Below, one piece after another: positions 46,622 to 58,354 of a stretch of DNA of 64,000 bases. The first letter of the stretch is position 1. Every line of letters begins with the position of its first letter. The notes below the pieces were generated by a model. It ran no database searches, was not told the DNA's origin, and was given only the letters and a program-made list of their open reading frames with translations. The stretch comes from Lysobacteraceae bacterium (GTDB lineage: Bacteria; Pseudomonadota; Gammaproteobacteria; Xanthomonadales; Rhodanobacteraceae). A program made the translations under genes and the position numbers. Where the stretch lies: positions 1 through 64,000 of the forward strand of contig JAJFUF010000008.1 of the NCBI GenBank assembly GCA_021372495.1, written 5' to 3'.

Positions 46622-47472
46622 CGACGTACGCGACGCTGATCACCGCCCCCGAGCTGGCCGCGCTGCCGCCCGCCGGCGTGCTGGTCGTCGATTGCCGCTT
46701 CGACCTCGCCGACCCGATGGCCGCCGAGCGCCTGCACGCCGAAGGCCATCTGCCCGGTGCGGTCTACGCGCATCTCGATCGCGACCTTTCCGACCTGTCG
46801 AAGCGGGGGCAGGGCCGCCACCCGCTGCCCGATGCGGCGGCGTTCTCCGCGCTGCTGGCGCGCTGGGGCTGGACGCCGGCGCTGCAGGTGGTGGCCTACG
46901 ACGCCGCTGGCGGCGCGCTGGCGGCGGCGCGGCTGTGGTGGATGCTGCGCCTCGCCGGCGCGTCGCGCGTCGCCGTGCTGGATGGCGGCATCCAGGCCTG
47001 GACCGCCGCCGGCCTGCCGCTGGAATCCGGCGTGCCGGCGCGTGCGCCGACACGCGTCGAGGCGCGCTACGACGAAGCGCGGCTCGCCGGCTTCGACGTC
47101 GCCGCGCGCGCCAAGGACGATCCCGCGATGCTGCTGCTGGACGCGCGCGCCGCGCCGCGCTACCGCGGCGAGGTCGAGCCGATCGACCCGGTCGGCGGCC
47201 ACGTGCCCGGCGCGCGCAACCGGCCGTTCGCCGACAACCTCGACGACGGCGGCCGTTTCAAGCGCGCGCAGACGTTGCGCCAGGAGTTCGCCGCGCTGCT
47301 CGGCGCGCGCCGGCCGGCCGACGTCGTGCACATGTGCGGCTCGGGCGTCACCGCCTGCCACAACCTGCTGGCGATGGAACACGCCGGCCTCGCCGGCTCG
47401 CGCCTGTTCGCGCCATCGTGGAGCGGCTGGGTCGGCGATCCGACGCGGCCCGTCGCCCAGGGCGACGCGTAG
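46618..47472 (+). CDS. sseA: 3-mercaptopyruvate/thiosulfate sulfurtransferase
   Basis: Two rhodanese domains in 284 residues; the N-terminal is inactive and the C-terminal has the persulfide Cys240 in the loop MCGSGVTAC. The CGSGVT loop is that of mercaptopyruvate sulfurtransferase, instead of CRKGVTA of thiosulfate enzymes. Start ATG 46618 overlaps the Nudix stop (ATGA). The stop TAG (47470-47472) falls within a GTAGGGCGGGC repeat. Confidence 0.93.
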   Translation: MTTYATLITAPELAALPPAGVLVVDCRFDLADPMAAERLHAEGHLPGAVYAHLDRDLSDLSKRGQGRHPLPDAAAFSALLARWGWTPALQVVAYDAAGGALAAARLWWMLRLAGASRVAVLDGGIQAWTAAGLPLESGVPARAPTRVEARYDEARLAGFDVAARAKDDPAMLLLDARAAPRYRGEVEPIDPVGGHVPGARNRPFADNLDDGGRFKRAQTLRQEFAALLGARRPADVVHMCGSGVTACHNLLAMEHAGLAGSRLFAPSWSGWVGDPTRPVAQGDA

Positions 47473-47491
47473 GGCGGGCCTCGACCCGCCT
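47469..47491. repeat. GTAGGGCGGGCCTCGACCCGCC repeat containing the sseA stop
   Basis: This half-element of the 24751-24832 and 53908-53995 family starts at the G before the TAG stop of sseA. A second, degenerate half (TCGGCGGGCTTCC) follows to about 47503. Confidence 0.55.
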
Positions 47492-47524
47492 CGGCGGGCT
47501 TCCAATGCGGACATCGAGACGCGG

Positions 47525-47558
47525 GTAGCGTGCGCTCCGTGCGCGGAGCGCACGCTAC
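47525..47558. repeat. 15-bp perfect inverted repeat
   Basis: GTAGCGTGCGCTCCG (47525-47539), four-base centre TGCG, CGGAGCGCACGCTAC (47544-47558). It is the best-preserved copy of the family at 10191-10264. On either strand the RNA would form a very stable hairpin; it may act as a two-way terminator between sseA and the isomerase gene. Confidence 0.75.
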
Positions 47559-47672
47559 GTGGCGTCGGCTCGGCGCCGTGATCGACGGCGATGCGCAAGG
47601 CGGATTTCGAGCCGCTGCCGTTTGTGCTCCGGTCGCCGACGCGACGATGGGAAACGGCGGGTCGGGAGCCGC

Positions 47673-48434
47673 CTACGATTTCTTTTCCTTGAGCTTCGCC
47701 ACCAGCGCGTGCAGCACCGCCTGCGCTTCCGGCGCGAACCAGCCGTCGAGGAATTCGTGCACGGGCAGCGCGGCCGGGTCGGCGAAGATCGCGGCGAGGT
47801 CGGCGCGCGCCATCGCCCGCGTTTCCAGCATCGCCTTGCGCGGCAGCGCCAGCAGCTCGCGCAGCCAGGTCAGCGCGTGCGCGACCACGTGGTCGACGTC
47901 GGCCAGCTCGTCGACGAAGCCGACGGCGCGCGCCTGTTCGGCGTCCAGCATCGCGCCGGCCACCAGCAGGCGCTCGGCGCGGTGCGAGCCGAGCAGGCGG
48001 CGCAGCGCGGCCTGGATGCAGCCGGGCACGGTCAGTCCGACCTGCACCTCGTTCAGGCCGATCTTGAACGGGCCGTGCGCCATCACGCGCCAGTCGCACA
48101 TCAGCGCCAGCACGGCGCCGCCGGCCGGGCTGTGGCCGGTGACGGCGGCGGCGGCGGGGATCGGCGAGCGCGCCAGCGCCGCGCACAGGCCGAAGAAGTC
48201 GCGCCAGAACGGCTCGAAGCGCGCGCGGTCGAGCGCGAGCAGCTCCGGCACGTCGAGGCCGGCCGAGAACATGCCGGGCGATCCCGACAGCAGCAGCGCG
48301 GTGGCGCCTTCGCCGGGCGCGTCCTCGACGGCCGTGCGCAGCGCGCGCACCAGCGCGGGGTTCAGTGCGTTGACCGGCGGGCGCGCCAGGCGCAGTTCGC
48401 GGATGCCGTCCTCGTGGTCGATCGTCTGCAGCAT
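47673..48434 (-). CDS. Enoyl-CoA isomerase, crotonase family
   Basis: 253 residues, crotonase fold. The single catalytic glutamate is Glu129 (FKIGLNEVQVGL), while the position of the first hydratase glutamate is Leu in GGAVLALMCD. CDWRVMA...IGLNE resembles delta3,delta2-enoyl-CoA isomerase rather than a hydratase. It would feed unsaturated fatty acids into beta-oxidation. The ATG at 48434 lies five bases after the DUF4139 stop, so they form an operon. Confidence 0.83.
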   Translation of the reverse strand: MLQTIDHEDGIRELRLARPPVNALNPALVRALRTAVEDAPGEGATALLLSGSPGMFSAGLDVPELLALDRARFEPFWRDFFGLCAALARSPIPAAAAVTGHSPAGGAVLALMCDWRVMAHGPFKIGLNEVQVGLTVPGCIQAALRRLLGSHRAERLLVAGAMLDAEQARAVGFVDELADVDHVVAHALTWLRELLALPRKAMLETRAMARADLAAIFADPAALPVHEFLDGWFAPEAQAVLHALVAKLKEKKS

Positions 48435-48439
48435 GGGGG

Positions 48440-49894
48440 TCACTCCGTTTCCTGCCCGGCGGTCCAGGTGTAGCGCAGCGCGTAGTCGAGCGTGGCGCTG
48501 CCGTGCGCGGGCACCGGCACGGCGAATTCGAGCAGGTCCGGCGTCTGCCGGGAGGGTTTCAACGAGGACGAGGCCAGCGTCCACGCGCGCCAGCGCGAGG
48601 GGCGCTCGCGCACGGTGACGGTGCGCGCGGCGTCGCCGGCATTGCTGAGCGTGATGCGGAACGCCTCGTCCATGCGGCGCGCGGCGCGGTCGACGTGGAA
48701 TGCGGTGCGTTCGCGCGCGCCGCGCAGGTCGAAGGCGGTGCCCAGCACCGCGTCCACCGGCCTGCTTTTCGGCGTGTCGGCGATGCGCGCCTCGCCGAGC
48801 AGTTCGGCATGGCCGTCGCGATCGACGGCCAGCACGCGCAGGTAGCCGGCGGGCAGGCTGTCGAAGGCGGTGAAGCGCAGCGTGCTGGCGACCTGGCCCT
48901 CGACGTGCGTCGGCCCCATCATCGGCTGCAGTTGCGGCACCGGCGGGGACCATGCGCCGGGCGCCGGATCGAAGATCCAGGCGCGCTGGCAGTCCAGCGT
49001 GCGTGCGGCATACAGCGGTACCTGGCTGACGCTGGCGTCGGGCAGGTCGACGCGCTGCGGCAGCGTGTAGCTGCGGTAGTCGCCCAGCGCGGCCTGCTGC
49101 GGCGTGTAGGCGTCGGCTTCGGCGGCGGGCGCCGCCATCGCCTTCATCAGCACCGGGCGCGGGCCCGAGCTCTTGGCGAAGTTCGGTTCGCCGGCGACCA
49201 GCTTGAGCGCGGCGCCGCGGTAGTCGCGGCCGCTGCGGTTGGCGATGCTGGCGCGCGCATCGAAGGCGATGCGGCACGCAGCGCCGTCCTGCAGCGTCGC
49301 GGTGTAGGCGGCGCGCCAGCCGAGGCCGCCGGCGGGATAGGTGAGCACGGCGTCGGCCGCGCCCTTGCGCGCGCTGTCCACGGTCAGCGCCAGCGTGGCG
49401 CCGCGTGCGCCGGCGTCGGCGCCGGTCAGCGCCACCGCGGCGTAGTCGCGCAGCACCATGACGCGGCCGTCCGTCGTGCGCACGCTGAGGCTGTCGCCGG
49501 CGTCGAGCAGTTCGCCTTCCGCGAGCGGCTTGCCGTCGGTGCCCAGCACGCTGACCGTGCGGCCGACCTGGCGCGCCAGCAGCGCGTTGCCTTCGCCGCG
49601 TGGCAGCAGCAGGCGCTGCATCAGCACGCGCACGCCGGCGCCGGCGTCGAGATCGACGGCCTCGGGGTCGAGCGTGGTCGGCAGGCCGGCGAGCGCCAGC
49701 GTCTGCACGCCGCCGGCGAGTTGCAGCGTGCGGCGCTCGTGCACCAGCGCGTAGCCGTCCTCGGCGGCGCTGCCGCTGCCGGCGTACAGCGCGGGGCTGT
49801 CGCTGCGGTAAAGGGTGAGGGCGGGGCCGTCGGCGGCGAGCGCGGGCGCGGCGACGAGAGCGGCGATCGATACGGCGAGCTGGGCGCAGTGCAT
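48440..49894 (-). CDS. Exported DUF4139 protein
   Basis: 484 residues with a signal peptide (MHCAQLAVSIAALVAAPALA). The rest is beta-rich; DUF4139 is at about residues 180-480 (VDAVLGTAFDLRGARERT and DEAFRITLSNAGDAARTV toward the end). Function unknown. The start at 49894 has AGGAGG eleven bases upstream. A 5-base gap separates it from the downstream isomerase gene. Divergent from the copper chaperone gene. Confidence 0.85.
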   Translation of the reverse strand: MHCAQLAVSIAALVAAPALAADGPALTLYRSDSPALYAGSGSAAEDGYALVHERRTLQLAGGVQTLALAGLPTTLDPEAVDLDAGAGVRVLMQRLLLPRGEGNALLARQVGRTVSVLGTDGKPLAEGELLDAGDSLSVRTTDGRVMVLRDYAAVALTGADAGARGATLALTVDSARKGAADAVLTYPAGGLGWRAAYTATLQDGAACRIAFDARASIANRSGRDYRGAALKLVAGEPNFAKSSGPRPVLMKAMAAPAAEADAYTPQQAALGDYRSYTLPQRVDLPDASVSQVPLYAARTLDCQRAWIFDPAPGAWSPPVPQLQPMMGPTHVEGQVASTLRFTAFDSLPAGYLRVLAVDRDGHAELLGEARIADTPKSRPVDAVLGTAFDLRGARERTAFHVDRAARRMDEAFRITLSNAGDAARTVTVRERPSRWRAWTLASSSLKPSRQTPDLLEFAVPVPAHGSATLDYALRYTWTAGQETE

Positions 49895-49953
49895 GGTCGC
49901 GACAACCTCCTGTCGGGAACGCCGGCTATCATAGCCGCGCGAGGTGAATGCCC

Positions 49954-50382
49954 ATGAACATTGCTCTGCTGCGCGGCCTTGCGGCCGCCTTGCTGATGAT
50001 TGCCGCTGCGACCGCACAGGCGGCCGGTCGCCTGACGGTCGAAGACGCGTGGATCCGCGCGGCGCCGCCGGGCGCGATGATGCTGGCCGGCTACATGGTG
50101 CTCGGCAACACCGGCGATGCGCCGGTGGTGGTGACCGCAGCGGACAGCGACGCCTTCGGCGACGTGTCGATGCACCGCACGATCGAGGAAAACGGCGTCG
50201 CGCGCATGCGCCCGCTCGAGCGCGTCGCGGTGGCGCCGGGCGCGCGCGTCGCGTTCGCGCCCGGCGGCATGCACCTGATGCTGATGCAGCCGAAGCGCGC
50301 GCTGCGGCCCGGCGACAAGGTCGCGATCCGCCTCGTGCAGGCCGACGGCACGGCGATGCAGGTCGAGTTCACGACACGTTAG
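49954..50382 (+). CDS. Periplasmic copper chaperone PCu(A)C
   Basis: 142 residues. Signal peptide MNIALLRGLAAALLMIAAATAQA, then a cupredoxin-like domain. Copper-binding motif residues H and M are seen as SMHRTIEENGVARMRP and GGMHLMLMQP. Family members deliver Cu(I) to cytochrome oxidase CuA. Start: GAGGTG at 49941-49946 lies seven bases before ATG 49954, so I prefer it to the ATG at 49948, which is only one base away. Confidence 0.9.
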   Translation: MNIALLRGLAAALLMIAAATAQAAGRLTVEDAWIRAAPPGAMMLAGYMVLGNTGDAPVVVTAADSDAFGDVSMHRTIEENGVARMRPLERVAVAPGARVAFAPGGMHLMLMQPKRALRPGDKVAIRLVQADGTAMQVEFTTR

Positions 50383-50420
50383 TCGCCTGCGCGCGGGCCC
50401 CTAGGGGGGCGTTTGTCGCG

Positions 50421-50480
50421 GTCGCCTGCACGCAGGCTCGTAGCAGGCGCGCGCGTTGCAGGAGCCTGCGTGCAGGCGAC
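50421..50480. repeat. 19-bp inverted repeat GTCGCCTGCACGCAGGCTC
   Basis: GTCGCCTGCACGCAGGCTC (50421-50439) and its exact complement GAGCCTGCGTGCAGGCGAC (50462-50480) enclose 22 bases. Two palindromes in one: each arm also folds by itself (TGCACGCA). It lies between convergent genes and is related to 4609-4628. Confidence 0.75.
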
Positions 50481-50511
50481 CCGGCGCCGACGCGCCGACG
50501 CGCACGCCCAT

Positions 50512-50966
50512 TTATCCGCACGCCGTGCGGATCGCCGCCGGCAGTGGCACCGGCTTGCCGGTTTCCGGATCGACCCAGACCATCACCACGCGGCCGTCGC
50601 TGTACAGCCGCGCCGGGTCGGCGGCGTCGAGGATGCGGTGGGCGAGGGTGAGCGAGCTGTTGCCGAGGCGCTCGCAGGCGAGTTCGACCACGATCTGCGC
50701 CGGCCATTCGATCGGCCGGCGGTAGTTGACCTCGCAGGCGGCCTGCAGCGGCATCGCGTGCGCGTCGAACCACGGGCCGGGCACCTGCCGCAGCCACTGC
50801 AGCCGCGCTTCCTCGAGGTAGGTGAGGAAGGTCGAGTTGTTGACGTGGTTGAAGGCGTCGAGGTCGCGCCAGCGCACGGCGATCGGCGCGGCGATCAGCG
50901 GCTTCGGCGCGACGGCGGCCGGCATGGCGGGAACGGCTTCGGCGGAGCGCTTGCGGCGCGGCGTGG

Positions 50967-50970
<4 letters not shown>
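50512..50970 (-). CDS. Acyl-CoA thioesterase, FadM/YbgC-like hotdog fold
   Basis: 152 residues. Hotdog motif [25 protein letters not shown] with catalytic Asp in [10 protein letters not shown], near residues 36-46. The first 30 residues are a disordered lysine/proline segment. The start ATG at 50970 overlaps the uvrA stop (ATGA), so it is co-transcribed with uvrA. Substrate length is unknown. Confidence 0.85.
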
Positions 50971-53834
<2,864 letters not shown>

Positions 53835-53862
53835 GACGGCGGGAGATGGGGGCGGGTCCGCT

Positions 53863-53868
53863 ACTATA
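53863..53868 (-). promoter_or_regulatory. Putative -10 box of uvrA
   Basis: TATAGT on the minus strand with TTGT just before it (TTGTTATAGT). The start falls near 53856, giving a 22-base leader. No -35 or LexA motif is convincing. Confidence 0.35.
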
Positions 53869-53907
53869 ACAACCGTCCGATCTCGGCCCCGGAGACGGTC
53901 GCCGACC

Positions 53908-53995
53908 GTAGGGCGGAATCCGCGCAGCGGCTTCCGCCGGGGCCGGCAGCGGGCGCGAACGGCGGAAGCGCCGCTGCGCGGCGATTCCGCCCTAC
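53908..53995. repeat. GTAGGGCGGAATC inverted element
   Basis: GTAGGGCGGAATCCGCGCAG (53908-53927) opposes CGCGGCGATTCCGCCCTAC (53977-53995); inner arms GCGGCTTCCGCC and GGCGGAAGCGCCGC pair as well. A complete two-armed REP-type element, lying between the divergent uvrA and rplU promoters. Confidence 0.7.
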
Positions 53996-54025
53996 GGTTG
54001 GCTTGGGGGACGCCGCCGGCCCGGT

Positions 54026-54055
54026 TTGACCCGCGGCCGGCCGGCCCGCTATACT
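54026..54055 (+). promoter_or_regulatory. Promoter of rplU-rpmA
   Basis: TTGACC (54026-54031), 18-base spacer, TATACT (54050-54055), then CGCGCG. One of the best sigma-70 matches in the window. Start near 54062, leader about 39 bases with AGAAGGG as ribosome site. Confidence 0.75.
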
Positions 54056-54100
54056 CGCGCGTTCGCAACACCCAGAAGAACTACAGAAGGGTCATCCGCC

Positions 54101-54412
54101 ATGTACGCAGTCATCAAGACCGGCGGCAAGCAGTACCGCGTCATGCAGGGCGAAGTCCTGCGCGTGGAGCTGCTGCCCGCCGAAGTGGACAGCACCGTCC
54201 AGTTCGACCAGGTTCTCATGGTCGGCGAGGGCGAGTCGGTCAAGGTCGGCACGCCGCTGGTCGCGGGCGCCACGGTGAGCGCCAAGGTGCGCGCCCACGG
54301 CCGCGCGGACAAGGTCCGCATCGTCAAGTTCCGCCGCCGCAAGCACCATCGCAAGCAGATGGGCCACCGGCAGCACTACACCGAAGTCGAGATCACGGGC
54401 ATCAGCGCCTGA
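54101..54412 (+). CDS. rplU: 50S ribosomal protein L21
   Basis: 103 residues, same length as E. coli L21. Starts [14 protein letters not shown] and contains the RNA-binding signature [25 protein letters not shown] preceded by AGAAGGG. rpmA follows after 23 bases, the universal rplU-rpmA order. Confidence 0.98.
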   Translation: MYAVIKTGGKQYRVMQGEVLRVELLPAEVDSTVQFDQVLMVGEGESVKVGTPLVAGATVSAKVRAHGRADKVRIVKFRRRKHHRKQMGHRQHYTEVEITGISA

Positions 54413-54435
54413 GCGCGGACCGGAGGTAAATAGCC

Positions 54436-54693
54436 ATGGCACACAAGAAAGCTGGCGGCTCCACGCGTAACGGCCGCGATTCCAACCCGAAGTACCTGGG
54501 CGTCAAGCTCTACGGCGGCCAGAAGGTCGAGGCGGGCAACATCATCGTGCGCCAGCGCGGCACCCAGTTCCATCCGGGCGTCGGCGTCGGCTGCGGCCGC
54601 GACTACACGCTGTTCGCGCTGGTCGACGGCACGGTGGAGTTCACCACCAAGGGCCCGCAGAGCCGCCGCACCGTGAACGTGAAAGCGGGCTGA
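54436..54693 (+). CDS. rpmA: 50S ribosomal protein L27
   Basis: 85 residues; [20 protein letters not shown] at the N-terminus is diagnostic and reaches into the peptidyl-transferase centre. GGAGG Shine-Dalgarno. A strong rho-independent terminator follows, so obgE downstream probably needs its own promoter or read-through. Confidence 0.98.
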   Translation: MAHKKAGGSTRNGRDSNPKYLGVKLYGGQKVEAGNIIVRQRGTQFHPGVGVGCGRDYTLFALVDGTVEFTTKGPQSRRTVNVKAG

Positions 54694-56058
<1,365 letters not shown>

Positions 56059-56072
56059 CGCCGACGGCGGAC

Positions 56073-56165
56073 GCAGCGACAGCGGCGGCGGGAGCGGCTT
56101 CGGCCGCGCCTGCCGCCGTCCCGTTCGCGGCTGCAGCCGCTCCCGCCGAACGGCCCGCACCGGGA
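56073..56165. repeat. Repeat between obgE and rpsT
   Basis: GGCGGGAGCGGCTTCGGCCG (56087-56106) opposes CGGCTGCAGCCGCTCCCGCC (56129-56148) and belongs to the GGAGCGGCCGTGGCCGCG family of 28961-28980. It lies between convergent genes. Confidence 0.6.
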
Positions 56166-56251
56166 GGTCGCGTGGCAGGCTGCGGCAGGCGAGGCGCGCC
56201 GCGCCGCCCGAGGCCTTTGCGCGATGCGGTTCGCCGCCGCGCACGGGCAAC

Positions 56252-56273
56252 AAAAAAGCCGGCTTGCGCCGGC
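56252..56273 (-). terminator. Rho-independent terminator of rpsT
   Basis: On the minus strand GCCGGC, tetraloop GCAA, GCCGGC, then TTTTTT (56257-56252). Classic terminator. Confidence 0.85.
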
Positions 56274-56300
56274 CTTTTCGCGTTCGCGGCGGACCCGGCC

Positions 56301-56564
56301 TCAGCCGAGGGCGCGGATGTGCGCGCTCAGGCGGCTCTTGTGGCGCGACGCCTTGTTCTTGTGGATCAGGCCGCGGCTGGAGTAGCGGTCCAGCACCGGC
56401 TCGGCGGCTTTGTAGGCGGCCTCGGCGGCGACCTTGTCCTTCGCCTCCAGGGCCTTCACGACCTTCTTGATCGCCGAGCGCAGCATCGAACGCTGGCTGG
56501 CATTGCGCATGCGGCGCACTTCCGCCTGCTTCGCGCGCTTCTTCGCGGACTTGATGTTAGCCAA
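56301..56564 (-). CDS. rpsT: 30S ribosomal protein S20
   Basis: 87 residues, all helical and basic ([18 protein letters not shown]...), as in E. coli S20 (87). The start codon is TTG at 56564; E. coli rpsT also begins with UUG, used in autogenous control, so this is a conserved feature. Promoter TTGACT/CATACT and terminator are both clear: a monocistronic unit. Confidence 0.97.
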   Translation of the reverse strand: MANIKSAKKRAKQAEVRRMRNASQRSMLRSAIKKVVKALEAKDKVAAEAAYKAAEPVLDRYSSRGLIHKNKASRHKSRLSAHIRALG

Positions 56565-56602
56565 GGGAAAACTCCAAACGCCGGTGTTGGAAAAAGGCGC
56601 TA

Positions 56603-56631
56603 AGTATGCGGAAATGCGGTTGTGCAGTCAA
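56603..56631 (-). promoter_or_regulatory. Promoter of rpsT
   Basis: On the minus strand TTGACT (56631-56626), 17-base spacer, CATACT (56608-56603). Start near 56596, leader 32 bases. Confidence 0.7.
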
Positions 56632-56640
56632 TGTCTTGGC

Positions 56641-56680
56641 CGGGCCCCGGGACCCGGGACTCGGGACCCGGGGCCCGGCA
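56641..56680. repeat. GGGACCC/GGGACTC repeat before murJ
   Basis: CGGGCCCCGGGACCCGGGAC then TCGGGACCCGGGGCCCGGCA: heptamers related to the obgE and thiD copies, ending two bases before the murJ ATG at 56683. It folds on itself (GGGCCCCGGG / CCCGGGGCCC). No other ribosome site is visible. Confidence 0.75.
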
Positions 56681-56682
56681 AG

Positions 56683-58290
56683 ATGAAAGCGCCCAGCATG
56701 CTGCGCTCGATGCTGTCGTTCAGCGCGATGACCTTCCTCTCGCGCATCCTCGGCCTGCTGCGCGACATGGCGATCAACGCCGCCTTCGGCGCCAACGCGG
56801 TGACCGACGCGTTCTGGGTGGCGTTCCGCATCCCCAACTTCATGCGCCGGCTGTTCGCGGAAGGCTCGTTCTCCACCGCCTTCGTGCCGGTGTTCACCGA
56901 GGTCAAGGAAACCCGGAGCCACGCCGACCTGAAGGCGCTGATGGCGCGCACCGCCGGCACGCTGGGCGGCGTGCTGCTGGTGGTGACCGCGCTGGGCGTG
57001 ATGTTCGCGCCGCAGATCACCGTGCTGTTCTCGCCGGGCGCGCTGAACGAGCCGGAGAAGTTCGCGCTGACCACCGACCTGTTGCGGCTGACCTTCCCGT
57101 TCCTGCTGTTCGTCTCGCTGACCGCGCTGGCCGGCGGCGCGTTGAACAGCTTCCACCGCTTCGCGCTGCCGGCGCTGACGCCGGTGATCCTCAACCTGTG
57201 CATGATCGCCGGCGCGCTGTGGCTGTCGCGGCGGCTGCACACGCCGATCATGGCGATGGGCTGGGCGATCCTGGCGGCCGGCATCCTGCAGCTGGTGTTC
57301 CAGTTCCCGGCGCTGCGCCAGCTCGATCTGCTGACCCTGCCGCGCTGGGGCTGGGATCATCCGGACGTGCGCCGCATCCTGCGCCTGATGGTGCCGACCC
57401 TGTTCGGCTCGTCGGTGGCGCAGGTCAACCTGCTGCTGGACACGGTGATCGCCTCGTTGCTGGTCGCCGGCTCGCAGAGCTGGCTGTCGCAGACCGACCG
57501 TTTCCTCGAGCTGCCGCTGGGCGTGTTCGGCGTGGCGCTCGGCACGGTGATCCTGCCGTCGTTGTCGCGCCACCACGTCGCCACCGACCGCGAAGGTTTT
57601 TCCAGGGCGCTGGACTGGGGATTGCGCATCACCCTGCTGATCGCGGTGCCGGCGATGCTGGCGCTGCTGCTGCTGGCCGAGCCGCTGGTCGCCACGCTGT
57701 TCCAGCACGGCCGCTACACCGCGTTCGACACGCACATGGCGACGCTGTCGATTTCCGCGCTCAGCTTCGGCCTGCCGGCGTTCGCGCTGGTCAAGGTGGT
57801 GCTGCCGGCGTTCTACGCGCGCCAGGACACGAGGACGCCGGTGCGCGCGGCGGTGGCCTCGCTGGTCGCCAACATGGTGCTCAACGTGGCGTTCATCGCG
57901 CTGCTGTTCGAGCTGTGGGCGCCGCCGGCGCTGAAGCAGGGCGGCTGGCTGGACGGCATCGGCCGGGTGCCCGGCCTGCACATGGCGCTGGGCATGGCCA
58001 GCGCGCTGGCGAGCTACCTCAATCTCGGCCTGCTGTGGCGCTGGCTGAAGCGCGAGGGCGTGTATCGCCGACAGCCCGGCTGGGCACGGCATCTGGCGCG
58101 GTTGGCGCTGGCCTGCGCGGCGATGGTCGCGGCGCTGCTGCTGGGACGCTGGATCTGGCCGGACTGGACCGGTGTGCCGTCATGGGCGCGCGTGTGGCGC
58201 CTGGCCGTGCTGGTCGCCGGCGGCGGGTTCGTCTACGTGGCGGCGCTGTTCGCCGCCGGCTTCCGCCTGCGCGACCTGCGCGCGCACTGA
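56683..58290 (+). CDS. murJ: Lipid II flippase MurJ
   Basis: Polytopic inner-membrane MOP-family transporter that flips lipid II for peptidoglycan. 535 residues with about 14 hydrophobic segments; starts FLSRILGLLRDMAINAAFGA and has LFAEGSFSTAFVPVF and SRHHVATDREGFSRALDWGLR. The ATG at 56683 is two bases after a GGGACCC repeat; a second in-frame ATG at 56698 (MLRSMLSFSAM) is an alternative with similar family fit. First gene of murJ-ribF-ileS-lspA-ispH. Confidence 0.93.
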   Translation: MKAPSMLRSMLSFSAMTFLSRILGLLRDMAINAAFGANAVTDAFWVAFRIPNFMRRLFAEGSFSTAFVPVFTEVKETRSHADLKALMARTAGTLGGVLLVVTALGVMFAPQITVLFSPGALNEPEKFALTTDLLRLTFPFLLFVSLTALAGGALNSFHRFALPALTPVILNLCMIAGALWLSRRLHTPIMAMGWAILAAGILQLVFQFPALRQLDLLTLPRWGWDHPDVRRILRLMVPTLFGSSVAQVNLLLDTVIASLLVAGSQSWLSQTDRFLELPLGVFGVALGTVILPSLSRHHVATDREGFSRALDWGLRITLLIAVPAMLALLLLAEPLVATLFQHGRYTAFDTHMATLSISALSFGLPAFALVKVVLPAFYARQDTRTPVRAAVASLVANMVLNVAFIALLFELWAPPALKQGGWLDGIGRVPGLHMALGMASALASYLNLGLLWRWLKREGVYRRQPGWARHLARLALACAAMVAALLLGRWIWPDWTGVPSWARVWRLAVLVAGGGFVYVAALFAAGFRLRDLRAH

Positions 58291-58342
58291 TGCACGCCTC
58301 CGCGCGGCGTGCGCCGGCCATGATGCACCGCAGCGCAGCCGT

Positions 58343-58348
58343 TATACT
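58343..58348 (+). promoter_or_regulatory. -10 box giving a leaderless ribF transcript
   Basis: TATACT, then CGCGGC, then ATG at 58355. The predicted start coincides with the A of the ATG; no ribosome site. A weak -35 (ATGATG) lies 17 bases upstream. Confidence 0.55.
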
Positions 58349-58354
58349 CGCGGC

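Noticed and set aside
48440..50017. Upstream ATG for the DUF4139 protein at 50017
   Set aside because: It would overlap the copper chaperone gene on the other strand and hide the signal peptide and the AGGAGG site.
53860..53900. LexA/SOS box ahead of uvrA
   Set aside because: No CTG-N10-CAG and no clear TTAG-N6-TACTA sequence is present; TTGTTATAGTAG is better read as a -10 region.
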